Shown one piece after another: positions 53,005 through 60,916 of a DNA stretch of 64,000 nucleotides. Origin of the DNA: Achromobacter sp. UMC71 (GTDB lineage: Bacteria; Pseudomonadota; Gammaproteobacteria; Burkholderiales; Burkholderiaceae_B); contig NZ_LZZT01000056.1 in the NCBI RefSeq assembly GCF_014170305.1, positions 62,001 through 126,000 of the forward strand, in the 5' to 3' direction. Under the pieces are notes generated by a model. That model saw only the letters and a list, made by a program, of their open reading frames with translations, did no database searches and was not told the origin of the DNA. Position 1 is the stretch's first letter, and every line of letters starts with the position of its first letter. Both the position numbers and the translations under genes were made by a program.

Positions 53005-53114
53005 GGAAGACGAAAACCCTTCGATTGCAGAAGGCTTCATCTTCGGTCTACCGGCCTTGCCAAGCCAAACGAGTAATTCTTCGCGGCGGCAACAGAATTA
53101 CTGAAAGCCCACTA

Positions 53115-53382
53115 AGGGCCTGTTCACACTAGAAGGCGCCTCGCACAGGCCGGTAATCGGGCGCCAGGCTAGGCGCGGTCGCCGCCGCGTGGCTGTGCCA
53201 CGCAAGGTGAGCGCAACGACGCCTGGCGCCCGATTACCGGCCTGCCCGAAGGGTGAGTACCCAAATGAGCGCCTCTCAGCGTTGCGAATGCTCGCCGGGG
53301 GCCGGCCACGACTGCGCTTCGCGCCTTGATAGCCACTCATTTGGGTACTCATGCGAGGCGCCTTCTAGTGTGAACAGGCCCT
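53115..53382. repeat. 268-bp cloverleaf-like repeat element with perfect nested inverted repeats
   Basis: The outer arms 53115-53145 and 53352-53382 are perfect 31-bp complements. Directly inside, 53146-53169 and 53221-53244 are perfect 24-bp complements, and 53254-53269 and 53336-53351 are perfect 16-bp complements. The inner arms abut the outer ones with no spare base. The 24-bp stem holds a hairpin GCGTGGC-TGT-GCCACGC (53187-53203), and CCCGAAGGG (53245-53253) joins the two inner stems. No credible ORF. The whole can fold into a cloverleaf in either strand. A diverged copy of the outer arm lies at 10916-10946. Confidence 0.9.
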
Positions 53383-53393
53383 CAGGGATAACG

Positions 53394-54305
53394 CTATTGC
53401 GCCGAACCGAATTTGGGCGGCGCGACCGACGCGGTGTACTGATCCGACGCCCGGCTGGCCAGTTCGGCCACGAGGCGGATGGCATCGGACCCGGCGCCTT
53501 CCAGGTAGCTCACCACCAGCAACTGCGGCGGCACCGGCATGTCGCTGCGGATCACCTGCATCTCGCCGCGCGCCACGTATTCATAGATGGGCGGCAGTGG
53601 CACCAGCGCGCGGCCAAAGCCGCTGCGCACCAGCCGCGCCAGCGCCGAGATCGAGCTGACGCAATGCACCTTGCCCAGCGGAATGCCGGCCTCGCGGAAC
53701 AGGTTCTTCAAGGCCTCGTGCGGCTGCGAGCCGGGGCTCATGGTCAGCACCGGTTCGCTGAGCAGCTGCTGCACGGTCAGCGATTCTTCGTCCCCCGCCG
53801 GCCCCACCCAGCCCATTTCCATCGGCAGGCACGGCGTGCTGATGACGCCCGTGTCCGTCAGTAAATCCGTCTGAAACGCGATGTCCAGCGTGCCTTCGCG
53901 CAGCCCGCGATGCAACGCGCGGGTGGTTTCCGACGTCAACTGCACCTCGATGCCCGGATAGGTGGACCGCAGATTGGTCAGGAAACCGATCAGCCAGGTG
54001 TGCACCACCGTTTCGATGGCGCCGATGCGCACCAGGCCAAACACTTCTTCGCCGGTGCGGCCCAGCGACAGGATCTGCTGGCGCAGTTCGAGCAGGCGCT
54101 CGCCGTAGTCCAGCAGGCGCGTGCCCACCGCCGTCAGCCGCAGTTCCTTGGCATCGCGCTCGAACAGGCGCGCGCCGATGTCTTCTTCGAGTGAGGCGAT
54201 GCGGTTGGCGACCGCCGCCTGGGTGATGTGCAGGCGGTCGCTGGCCGCACGGAAACTGCCCAGCCGGGCTGACCACAGAAACGCTTCGACAAAACGGGTA
54301 TTCAT
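53394..54305 (-). CDS. LysR-family transcriptional regulator
   Basis: A 303-residue LysR protein with an HTH at the start (RFVEAFLWSARLGSFRAASDRLHITQAAVANRIASLEEDIGARLFERD) and an effector domain (VRIGAIETVVHTWLIGFLTNLRSTYPGIEVQLT). The ATG at 54305 gives the family start; longer frames cross the divergent promoter. The stop lies 12 bases from the repeat element at 53382. It is divergent from the ABC transporter operon, which it may control together with the sites noted there. Confidence 0.93.
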   Translation of the reverse strand: MNTRFVEAFLWSARLGSFRAASDRLHITQAAVANRIASLEEDIGARLFERDAKELRLTAVGTRLLDYGERLLELRQQILSLGRTGEEVFGLVRIGAIETVVHTWLIGFLTNLRSTYPGIEVQLTSETTRALHRGLREGTLDIAFQTDLLTDTGVISTPCLPMEMGWVGPAGDEESLTVQQLLSEPVLTMSPGSQPHEALKNLFREAGIPLGKVHCVSSISALARLVRSGFGRALVPLPPIYEYVARGEMQVIRSDMPVPPQLLVVSYLEGAGSDAIRLVAELASRASDQYTASVAPPKFGSAQ

Positions 54306-54434
54306 ATCCACGCCGCGGCGCGCCAGACGGCGCGCCCCCTTCCTAGAACGCCAAGGCGGCAAGCCTTGATCCGCCCACATCCTAACGCCTGACGGCGCGC
54401 GGCCGCCACTGCCGCCCTGCCGCGGTGCCGGCAC

Positions 54435-54449
54435 GCACCAATCTGGTTC
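54435..54449 (+). promoter_or_regulatory. NtrC-like binding site
   Basis: GCACCAATCTGGTTC is an imperfect palindrome (5 of 6 arm pairs) with the spacing of known NtrC sites (GCACCA-N3-TGGTGC). It lies about 80 bases upstream of the sigma-54 -24 element, a usual enhancer distance. Confidence 0.5.
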
Positions 54450-54513
54450 ATGCCGGGCCCCGCGGCGGCACCCGACCGTGCGTCGCCCCAGTAAACCCTG
54501 CCATGTTCACAAG

Positions 54514-54531
54514 TTGGCACGGCTCTTGCTT
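54514..54531 (+). promoter_or_regulatory. Sigma-54 (RpoN) promoter
   Basis: TTGGCACGGCTCTTGCTT matches the -24/-12 consensus TGGCACG-N4-TTGC exactly, with GG at 54516-54517 and GC at 54528-54529 separated by the required ten bases. It lies 58 bases upstream of the binding-protein start. Confidence 0.8.
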
Positions 54532-54547
54532 ATCTGCTGGTATGCAA

Positions 54548-54561
54548 GCTTGTCTACAAGC
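54548..54561 (+). promoter_or_regulatory. GntR/FCD-type operator
   Basis: GCTTGTCTACAAGC has six-base perfect arms around CT and contains TTGTnnACAA, a core commonly bound by FCD-type GntR regulators. It lies between the predicted transcription start and the first gene, where a bound repressor would block. The GntR gene at 58925 is the likely source. Confidence 0.55.
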
Positions 54562-54588
54562 GTCCATCCAGCCGACCAGGAGTTCCGC

Positions 54589-55596
54589 ATGACCCACCGC
54601 CCCGCGCCCTTTGCCTTCAACGCCACCCGCCGCAAGCTGATGCAGGGCGCCGCGCTGGGCGCCGCCGCATTGGCCGCGCCCGCGCTGGTGCGGGCCCAGT
54701 CCGGTCCGGTGATCCGCATCGGCTACTGGCCCGTGGCGGCCGGACTGCCGTTCTATGCCGCCATCGAAAAGGGCTACTTCAAGGAAGCCGGCCTGAACGT
54801 CGAGGCGCTGAAGTTCGCCGGCGCCCAGCAGGTCATGGAAGCCATGCTGGCCGGCCGCGCCGACGGCAGCGCCAACGGCACCGGCTCGGCCAACCTGGCC
54901 ATCGGCGAGATCGCCTCGCCCGGCCTGTTCAAGATCTTCGCGTCCAATCCCAGCAACGCGAAGAACGTGCTGGACGAGTTCATTGTCGCCAAGGACAGTC
55001 CCATCCAATCCATCGCAGACCTCAAGGGGAAAAAGGTCGGTTCTGGACCCGGCATCCAGAATGCCACGCTGGCCAAGGCAGTACTGGAGCGCGCCGGCGC
55101 AACCGGGGCAACCGTGGTCGAGTTGGCGATCAGCCAGCACGTCGCCGCGGTTGCCGCCGGCCAGTTGGACGCGTGCTACACGCTGGAACCCACCGGCACG
55201 GTCGGCCGCCTGAACGGCACCACCCGTGTGCTGGAGACCGGCGTGATCGCCAAATACGTGCTGGGCGATCCGATGGCGCCGTGGTTCGGCGGCTCGGCAT
55301 CGCTGACCACCGCCTTCCTGAAAAAGCATCCCGAGGAAAGCAAGAAATTCATCGCCGCCTATGCCCGCGGCATCGAGCTGATCCGCAGCAAGCCGGACGA
55401 GGCGCGCCCCTTCATGAAGGGCTACACCGCCATCGAAGGCCCCATGACCGACGCCGTGCCGCTGGCCGCCTACACGCTCTACAACGAGTTCACGCCCAGC
55501 GACATCCAGTACTTCCAGAAGTTCTTCGACCTGTTCGCCGACAAAGGCATCTTCGCGCAGAAGGTCGACGTGGCTTCGATGCTGTACAAGGGCTGA
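54589..55596 (+). CDS. NitT/TauT-type ABC transporter substrate-binding protein
   Basis: The 335-residue protein has a Tat-type signal (NATRRKLMQGAALGAAALAAPALVRAQ) and an SsuA/TauA/NMT1-like body (IRIGYWPVAAGLPFYAAIEKGYFKEAGLNVEALKFAGAQQVMEAMLAGRAD). AGGAG precedes the ATG at 54589. Such receptors bind sulfonates, nitrate, pyrimidine precursors or ureides. With the permease, ATPase and amidase genes behind it, the ligand is probably a nitrogen-rich, amide-bearing compound. Expressed from a sigma-54 promoter. Confidence 0.93.
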   Translation: MTHRPAPFAFNATRRKLMQGAALGAAALAAPALVRAQSGPVIRIGYWPVAAGLPFYAAIEKGYFKEAGLNVEALKFAGAQQVMEAMLAGRADGSANGTGSANLAIGEIASPGLFKIFASNPSNAKNVLDEFIVAKDSPIQSIADLKGKKVGSGPGIQNATLAKAVLERAGATGATVVELAISQHVAAVAAGQLDACYTLEPTGTVGRLNGTTRVLETGVIAKYVLGDPMAPWFGGSASLTTAFLKKHPEESKKFIAAYARGIELIRSKPDEARPFMKGYTAIEGPMTDAVPLAAYTLYNEFTPSDIQYFQKFFDLFADKGIFAQKVDVASMLYKG

Positions 55597-55599
55597 GCC

Positions 55600-56475
55600 A
55601 TGGACGCGATCAACGTGAACCGCGCGGCCACGGCGCCGGCCGCCGCCGTAGCGGCGGCACCGCAAGCCGCGAGCGCCCCCCATGGCATGACCGGCGCGCC
55701 CGCCTCCCGTCCGCCGCGCCAGTGGACCGCCGCGCGGCTGCTGCCGCTGATCGGCCCGCTGGCGCTGTTCGTCGTGTGGGACCTGGTGGTACGGCTGCAA
55801 CTGGTCAGCCCCGTCCTGCTGCCCACGCCAAGCGCCACGCTGGTGGCGCTGGCCAAGGGCATGGCGGGCGGCCCGCTGCTGGGGGATTTTCTGTCGTCCG
55901 TCAACCGCACCCTGCAGGCCTTCGTGATCGCCGGCGTGATCGGCGTGCCGCTGGGCGTGCTGCTGGGCAGCAACGAAAAAGCCTACCGCAGCGTGGAATT
56001 CCTGGTGGACTTCTTTCGCTCCACGCCGTCGTCCGCGCTGATCCCGCTGTTCCTGATGATCTTCGGCGTGACCGACATGAACAAGATCGCCATTGCCGCC
56101 TTCGCGGCCGTGCTGGTGATCCTGTTCAACAGCGCCTACGGCGTCATCAACGCCCGCAAGCAACGCGTAATGGCGGCGCGGGTCATGGGCGCTTCGCGCT
56201 GGCAGATCTTCAAGGACGTGCTGATCTGGGAAAGCCTGCAGCCGACCTTCGTGGGCCTGCGCAGCGGCGTGTCGATGGCGCTGGTCATCGTGATCGTGGC
56301 CGAGATGTTCATCGGCGCCGACAGCGGGCTGGGCAACCGCATCATCAATGCCCAGCAGGTGCTGAACGTGCGCGAGATGTACGCATCGATCCTGGCCGCG
56401 GGCGCTCTCGGCTATGTGCTGAACATTGTCTTCCTGGTGCTGGAAAAGCGCGTGGTCCACTGGAGCGGCCGATAA
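55600..56475 (+). CDS. NitT/TauT-type ABC transporter permease
   Basis: The 291-residue protein has an Ala-rich cytoplasmic lead of about 40 residues and six membrane helices with the EAA loop (INARKQRVMAARVMGASRWQIFKDVLIWESLQPTFVGLRSGVSMALV). This is the permease of SsuC/TauC type. The start follows the binding protein stop by three bases, and the ATPase gene follows by two, so the three subunits are one operon. Confidence 0.95.
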   Translation: MDAINVNRAATAPAAAVAAAPQAASAPHGMTGAPASRPPRQWTAARLLPLIGPLALFVVWDLVVRLQLVSPVLLPTPSATLVALAKGMAGGPLLGDFLSSVNRTLQAFVIAGVIGVPLGVLLGSNEKAYRSVEFLVDFFRSTPSSALIPLFLMIFGVTDMNKIAIAAFAAVLVILFNSAYGVINARKQRVMAARVMGASRWQIFKDVLIWESLQPTFVGLRSGVSMALVIVIVAEMFIGADSGLGNRIINAQQVLNVREMYASILAAGALGYVLNIVFLVLEKRVVHWSGR

Positions 56476-56477
56476 CC

Positions 56478-57299
56478 ATGTCCACCGTCATCAACCCCAT
56501 CATCGCCCCTGCCCCCACGCCCGCGCCGTTCGAGCCGGGCCCGGCAGGCACCCACATCACGATCCGCGGCCTGACCAAGTATTTCGCCGGCTGGCCGCTG
56601 TACGAGAACTTCAACCTGGACATCCCCAAGGGCAAGATCGTCTCGGTGTTCGGCCCCAACGGCTGCGGCAAGTCCACGCTGATCAACATGATCGCGGGGC
56701 TCATCCCCATCGATGCCGGCGAGATCCTGTTCGACGGCAAGTCGCTGGCGCAGACCAAGATCGGCTACGTGTTCCAGAACTATCGCGAAGCCATGTTCCC
56801 GTGGCTGCGCACCATCGACAACATCGCCTATCCGCTGCGTCTGGAAGGCCGCAGCAAGGCCGAGGTCGATGCGCGCGTCGAGGAATTGGTAGCCTCGTTC
56901 GACGTCAAGTTCGACCTGAAGCGCTACCCCTATGAGCTGTCGGGCGGCCAGCAGCAGACCGCGTCGATCATGCGCGCCCTGGCGCCGGGGCCCGAAGTGC
57001 TGTTCCTGGACGAGCCGTTTTCCGCGCTGGATTTCGAGATGACGCTGTTCATCCGCGAAAAACTGCAAGAGGTCTTCATGCAGACCGGCACGACCATGCT
57101 GCTGGTGTCGCACGACCTGGAAGAAGCCGTCTACCTGGCCGACCAGGTGCTGCTGCTGACCAAGCGCCCGACCCGCGTGGCCGAAATCCTGGACTACGGC
57201 GATGCCCGGCCGCGCACGGTCGAAACCCTGTCCGAACCCAGCTTCATCGGCATGAAGAAACTGAGCCTGGAAATCTTCCAGCGCGAAGTGCGCCGGTAA
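56478..57299 (+). CDS. NitT/TauT-type ABC transporter ATPase
   Basis: The 273-residue protein shows Walker A FGPNGCGKSTLINMIAG, Q-loop VFQNYREAMFPWL, signature LSGGQQQ, Walker B VLFLDEPFSALD and H-loop VSHDLEEAVYL: a complete ABC ATPase of the SsuB/TauB group. A 28-residue Pro/Ala-rich lead precedes the domain. It powers the import system with the two genes before it. Confidence 0.96.
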   Translation: MSTVINPIIAPAPTPAPFEPGPAGTHITIRGLTKYFAGWPLYENFNLDIPKGKIVSVFGPNGCGKSTLINMIAGLIPIDAGEILFDGKSLAQTKIGYVFQNYREAMFPWLRTIDNIAYPLRLEGRSKAEVDARVEELVASFDVKFDLKRYPYELSGGQQQTASIMRALAPGPEVLFLDEPFSALDFEMTLFIREKLQEVFMQTGTTMLLVSHDLEEAVYLADQVLLLTKRPTRVAEILDYGDARPRTVETLSEPSFIGMKKLSLEIFQREVRR

Positions 57300-57331
57300 A
57301 TCCTTCCCCAATTCCTTCTGGAGAACCCGCC

Positions 57332-57514
57332 ATGACCCAGGAAACCATCGACCAATACGTCCGCAGCGCGCTGGCGCTGTCGGGCTACGCCCTGCGTGAC
57401 GCGGACGTCGCCGATGTGGCGCAGCAGTTCTCGCGCATCCATGACATCGCCTCGACCTTCATTGACGAAGCGCTGCCGGTGGAGTTGGAATCGGCTTCGG
57501 TGTTCCGTCCGTGA
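57332..57514 (+). CDS. atzG: AtzG-like small amidase subunit (DUF4089)
   Basis: The 60-residue protein (starting MTQETIDQYVRSALALSGYAL, ending ELESASVFRP) matches the DUF4089/AtzG/HpxX pattern, a helical companion of the AtzE-type amidase resembling GatC of the tRNA amidotransferase. GGAG lies upstream. The stop overlaps the GTG start of the amidase gene as GTGA, fitting stoichiometric synthesis of a complex. In the s-triazine pathway AtzE and AtzG form the 1-carboxybiuret hydrolase. Confidence 0.88.
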   Translation: MTQETIDQYVRSALALSGYALRDADVADVAQQFSRIHDIASTFIDEALPVELESASVFRP

Positions 57515-58899
57515 GCGGCGCCGCCCTGGAGATCGCGCGGCAGGTGCGCAGCGGCGAACGCAGCGCGACGGCGGTGCTGGAAGCCGCATTGGCGCAAGCG
57601 CATGAACTTGGCCCGCGCTACAACTGTTTTACCGCCGTCACCGAAGGCCGGGCGCGGCGAGAAGCCGCCGCCATCGACGCCCGCCGTGCGCGGGGCGATA
57701 CCCTGCCGCCCCTGGCCGGCGTGCCGTACGCGGTCAAGAACCTGTTCGATACCCAGGGCGAGACGACCCTGGCCGGCGGCCGGGTCAATGCCGGCAATCC
57801 GCCGGCGCAACGTGACTCGGCCTTGGTGGCGCGCCTGCGCGACGCCGGCGCCGTGCTGGTGGGCGCGCTGAACATGGACGAGCATGCCTACGGCTTCACT
57901 ACCGAAAACACCCACTACGGCGCCTGCCGCAACCCGCACGACCTCACCCGCATCGCGGGCGGCTCGTCGGGCGGCAGCGCCGCCGCGGTGGCCGGCGGCC
58001 TGGTACCGCTGACGCTGGGGTCCGACACCAACGGCTCGATCCGCGTGCCCGCATCGCTATGCGGCGTGTTTGGCTTGAAGCCCACCTTTGGCCGACTGCC
58101 GCGCACGGGTTCGTACCCCTTCGTCGGCAGCCTGGATCACCTGGGCCCCTTCGCTGCCAGCGCAGCCGACCTGGCCCTGGCCTACGACGTGCTGCAAGGC
58201 CCGGACGCCGACGACCCGGCCTGCGCGCAACGCGCCATCGAGCCCACGCTGACCGCATTGACCTCGGACCGCCCGCTGCGCGTGGCCGTGCTGGGCGGCT
58301 ATTTCGCGCATTGGGCCGGCCCCGAGGCCCGCCTGGCGGTGGAGATGGCCGCGCGCACCTTGGGCGCGGCCGATACGATCGAACTGGCCGGCGCCGAGCA
58401 GGCGCGCGCCGCGGCCTTCATCATCACCGCGGCCGAAGGCGGCGCCCTGCACCGGCAACGGCTGACGACGCGCTACGACGACTACGAGCCCCATTCACGC
58501 GCCCGCCTCGTCGCGGGCAGCCTGGTGCCCGCCGCCTGGGTACAGCAGGCGCAGCGGATCCGCCAGCGCGTCTATCGCGATGCGCTGGCGCTGTTTGCGC
58601 GCTACGACGTGCTGATCGCCCCCGCCACGCCCGTGCCCGCCACGGCGATCGGCACCGACACGCTGATGCTGGCCGGCCGGCCCCTGCCCGCGCGCGCCAC
58701 CATGGGCCTGTTGACGCAACCCATCTCGTGCCTGGGCCTGCCCGTGTGCGCCGCGCCGCTCTGGCCCGGCATCGGACCAGACGCGCATCTGCCGCTGGGC
58801 GTGCAGTTGATCGGCGCGCCCTGGCGCGAGGCCGACTGCCTGTTGGCCGCGCACCGGCTGGAACAAGCAGGTGCGGCCGACGCGCGCCTTTTCCGATAA
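57511..58899 (+). CDS. atzE: AtzE/HpxY-family amidase (amidase-signature enzyme)
   Basis: The 462-residue enzyme has the Ser-cisSer-Lys triad of the amidase-signature family: Lys76 in GVPYAVKNLFD, Ser152 in GGSSGGSAAAV and Ser176 in SDTNGSIRVPA. The pairing with an AtzG-like subunit and the sequence style place it with AtzE (1-carboxybiuret hydrolase) and HpxY (oxalurate pathway). The likely job is to hydrolyse an amide or ureide imported by the ABC system and release ammonia. GTG start overlaps atzG. Confidence 0.92.
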   Translation: MSGAALEIARQVRSGERSATAVLEAALAQAHELGPRYNCFTAVTEGRARREAAAIDARRARGDTLPPLAGVPYAVKNLFDTQGETTLAGGRVNAGNPPAQRDSALVARLRDAGAVLVGALNMDEHAYGFTTENTHYGACRNPHDLTRIAGGSSGGSAAAVAGGLVPLTLGSDTNGSIRVPASLCGVFGLKPTFGRLPRTGSYPFVGSLDHLGPFAASAADLALAYDVLQGPDADDPACAQRAIEPTLTALTSDRPLRVAVLGGYFAHWAGPEARLAVEMAARTLGAADTIELAGAEQARAAAFIITAAEGGALHRQRLTTRYDDYEPHSRARLVAGSLVPAAWVQQAQRIRQRVYRDALALFARYDVLIAPATPVPATAIGTDTLMLAGRPLPARATMGLLTQPISCLGLPVCAAPLWPGIGPDAHLPLGVQLIGAPWREADCLLAAHRLEQAGAADARLFR

Positions 58900-58924
58900 C
58901 CAGACCGTTCATCCAGGCCCCGAC

Positions 58925-59632
58925 ATGGACTCTCCCTTCGCCGTCCTCGACACGCCCCGCAACCTGGCCGACGCCGCCTACGGCGCGCTCAAGCGCGACA
59001 TCCTGGATTTCCGGCTGGCGCCCGGCGACCGTTTCACCGAAACCGAAATCGCCGACCGCCTGCGCGTCAGCCGGACCCCGGTGCGCGAGGCCCTGTTCCG
59101 GCTGGAACGCGAAGGCTACCTGGAGGTCCGCCAACGCAATGGCTGGCTGGTGAAGCCGCTGGACTTCGACACGCTGGATCATTTCTATGAACTGCGCAGC
59201 GTGCTCGAAACCGCGGCGGTGCGCGCCCTGTGCGCGCCGGACCAGGTGCCCGATCCGCGGCGCGCGCTGCAGCCGCTGACCGACACCTGGCTGGTGGATG
59301 CCGGCCATTACTCGCAGGACGGCGAATGGCTGGCCGACCTAGACGAACGCTTTCACATGGAGCTGGTCGCCGCGGCCGGCAATCCCGAAATCGCCCGCGT
59401 GCACCGCGCCGCCACCGAACGCATCCGCATCGTGCGGCGGCTGGATTTCACGCAGCCCGAGCGCATCGCCCGCACCTACGCGGAACACGGCGCGATCCTT
59501 ACCGCCATCCTGCAACGCGACGCGGATGGCGCCACGAAACTGCTGCAGGCCCATATCGGCGACAGCCAGGCCGCCGTGCGCAAGATCACGCTGCATCGGC
59601 TCTATGCCACCCGCCGCGCGCAGGCGGCCTAG
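58925..59632 (+). CDS. GntR-family (FCD) transcriptional regulator
   Basis: The 235-residue protein has a winged HTH (LADAAYGALKRDILDFRLAPGDRFTETEIADRLRVSRTPVREALFRLEREGYLEV, about residues 12-65) and a helical FCD ligand domain with likely metal-binding His residues (FHMELVAAAGN, EHGAILTAI, AHIGDSQ). It closes the transporter-amidase operon and probably reports pathway substrate by binding the TTGTnnACAA operator near 54550. Confidence 0.93.
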   Translation: MDSPFAVLDTPRNLADAAYGALKRDILDFRLAPGDRFTETEIADRLRVSRTPVREALFRLEREGYLEVRQRNGWLVKPLDFDTLDHFYELRSVLETAAVRALCAPDQVPDPRRALQPLTDTWLVDAGHYSQDGEWLADLDERFHMELVAAAGNPEIARVHRAATERIRIVRRLDFTQPERIARTYAEHGAILTAILQRDADGATKLLQAHIGDSQAAVRKITLHRLYATRRAQAA

Positions 59633-59666
59633 GAATGTCCCACGCGCAGCGGCGCCCAGCCCACGC

Positions 59667-60209
59667 TCAACGGGGCTGCAACCAGCGGCTGAGCCGGCGC
59701 GTGACGAACGGAATGCAGACGAACACCATTACCGGCGTCATCGCCACGCTGGTGACCAGCGCGCGCCAGAACACCGGCAACACCGCCAGGTGTTCGCTGA
59801 CCAGCAGCGAAAACGCCAGCAGCACGGGGAAGTACGCCAGCCAGATGCTGACCGCCTGCTTCCAGCGCGGCGGCGTGCTGCTACCTTGCGGGCCGAACCA
59901 GCTGTCCATGCCGCTGACGCGGCGCGCATGGCTGGTGCGCACCAGCGCCGCGCCGCGTTCCAGCCACATGCGGCGCGGCAGGGATTTTTCCCAGCGGTTC
60001 AGGCTGGCCTCGTCGTTAAAGCGCAGCACGATCTGGTACTGGTCGCCGCCCTCGGGCGGCTGCAGCACGCCCGAGCCGAGAAAGCCGGGAAAGCCCGCGG
60101 CCAGGATTTCGCCCTGGCGCATCCAGGACAGGAAATCCCCGTAGCGTTCGGGCGTGATGTGGCGGGTGACCAGCATGGTGACCGGGGCGGAAACTGCGGA
60201 ACTGGACAT
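59667..60209 (-). CDS. ABM-domain protein with C-terminal membrane helices
   Basis: The 180-residue protein has an antibiotic-biosynthesis-monooxygenase-like ferredoxin fold (VTMLVTRHITPERYGDFLSWMRQGEILAAGFPGFLGSGVLQPP, residues 10-100) and then two membrane helices (about 118-140 and 148-168). The arrangement is that of a known but uncharacterised group (COG3224-like). It is transcribed against the surrounding atz-like genes and lies between the GntR and AtzH-like genes. Function unknown. Confidence 0.8.
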   Translation of the reverse strand: MSSSAVSAPVTMLVTRHITPERYGDFLSWMRQGEILAAGFPGFLGSGVLQPPEGGDQYQIVLRFNDEASLNRWEKSLPRRMWLERGAALVRTSHARRVSGMDSWFGPQGSSTPPRWKQAVSIWLAYFPVLLAFSLLVSEHLAVLPVFWRALVTSVAMTPVMVFVCIPFVTRRLSRWLQPR

Positions 60210-60416
60210 GACGGAACTCCTGGGGCAGCGTACAGCGTGTTATGCCGTGTTTACCCTAGCAAACGGCGTGCCAGCCTTGCGGCGCAGCATGCCGCCCTTG
60301 CCAGAAGCACCTGTCGGCTCGCGGGCGAAATTTGCGCACCGCAGCAGACACCATATTGGTGATTACCCTAAATTACGCACCACGACGGTGCGTGCAACGA
60401 AACCATAAGGAAACCG

Positions 60417-60794
60417 ATGGACATCAACCTGCCCGACGTCGTCGCCGACGTCACCGCGGCCTTTGCCCGCTACGAGACCGCCCTGGTCAACAACCAGGTC
60501 GATGTACTGGACGAGCTGTTCTGGAACAGCCCGCATACCCTGCGCTACGGCGCCGGCGAAAACCTCTACGGCTACGACGCCATCCGCGCCTTTCGCGCCG
60601 GCCGCTCGCCGCAAGGCCTGGCACGCCAGGTGCTGCGCACCGCGATCACCACCTATGGCCGCGATTTCGCCACCACCAACATCGAGTTCCAGCGCGACGG
60701 CAGCGACCGCATCGGCCGCCAGAGCCAGACCTGGATGCGCACGCCGCAAGGCTGGCGCGTGGTGTCGGCGCACGTCAGCCTGATGGCGGGGTGA
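60417..60794 (+). CDS. AtzH/HpxZ-like protein (DUF3225)
   Basis: The 125-residue protein reads ETALVNNQVDVLDELFWNSPHTLRYGAGENLYGYDAIRAFRAGRSPQGLARQV and TYGRDFATTNIEFQR, the pattern of the DUF3225/HpxZ/AtzH family with a SnoaL-like fold. AtzH removes a dead-end by-product in cyanuric acid breakdown; HpxZ belongs to oxalurate use. It lies 0.8 kb after the GntR gene, beyond an opposite-strand gene, so it has its own promoter. Confidence 0.88.
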   Translation: MDINLPDVVADVTAAFARYETALVNNQVDVLDELFWNSPHTLRYGAGENLYGYDAIRAFRAGRSPQGLARQVLRTAITTYGRDFATTNIEFQRDGSDRIGRQSQTWMRTPQGWRVVSAHVSLMAG

Positions 60795-60916
60795 ACCGCG
60801 GGCCGGCGCATGACGCGGATCAAGCCGCGTCATAAGGTTATTGGCCGGCTGGCATTGAGCCGTCATGAGGACAGGTCTACACTGGGCTTTCCCTAGTCCC
60901 CTGGAGCACCCGCCCC

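Noticed and set aside
53115..53382. Integron attC site or IS end as explanation for the cloverleaf element
   Set aside because: The ends lack the GTTRRRY/RYYYAAC boxes of attC, there is no transposase ORF inside, and the arms do not match an IS terminal repeat that I can recall with certainty.
55173..57299. A very long open frame of more than 700 codons spanning three transporter genes on the plus strand
   Set aside because: Its first two thirds are an out-of-frame reading of the binding-protein and permease genes with Arg-rich, unnatural composition. Only the part from 56478 is the real ATPase.
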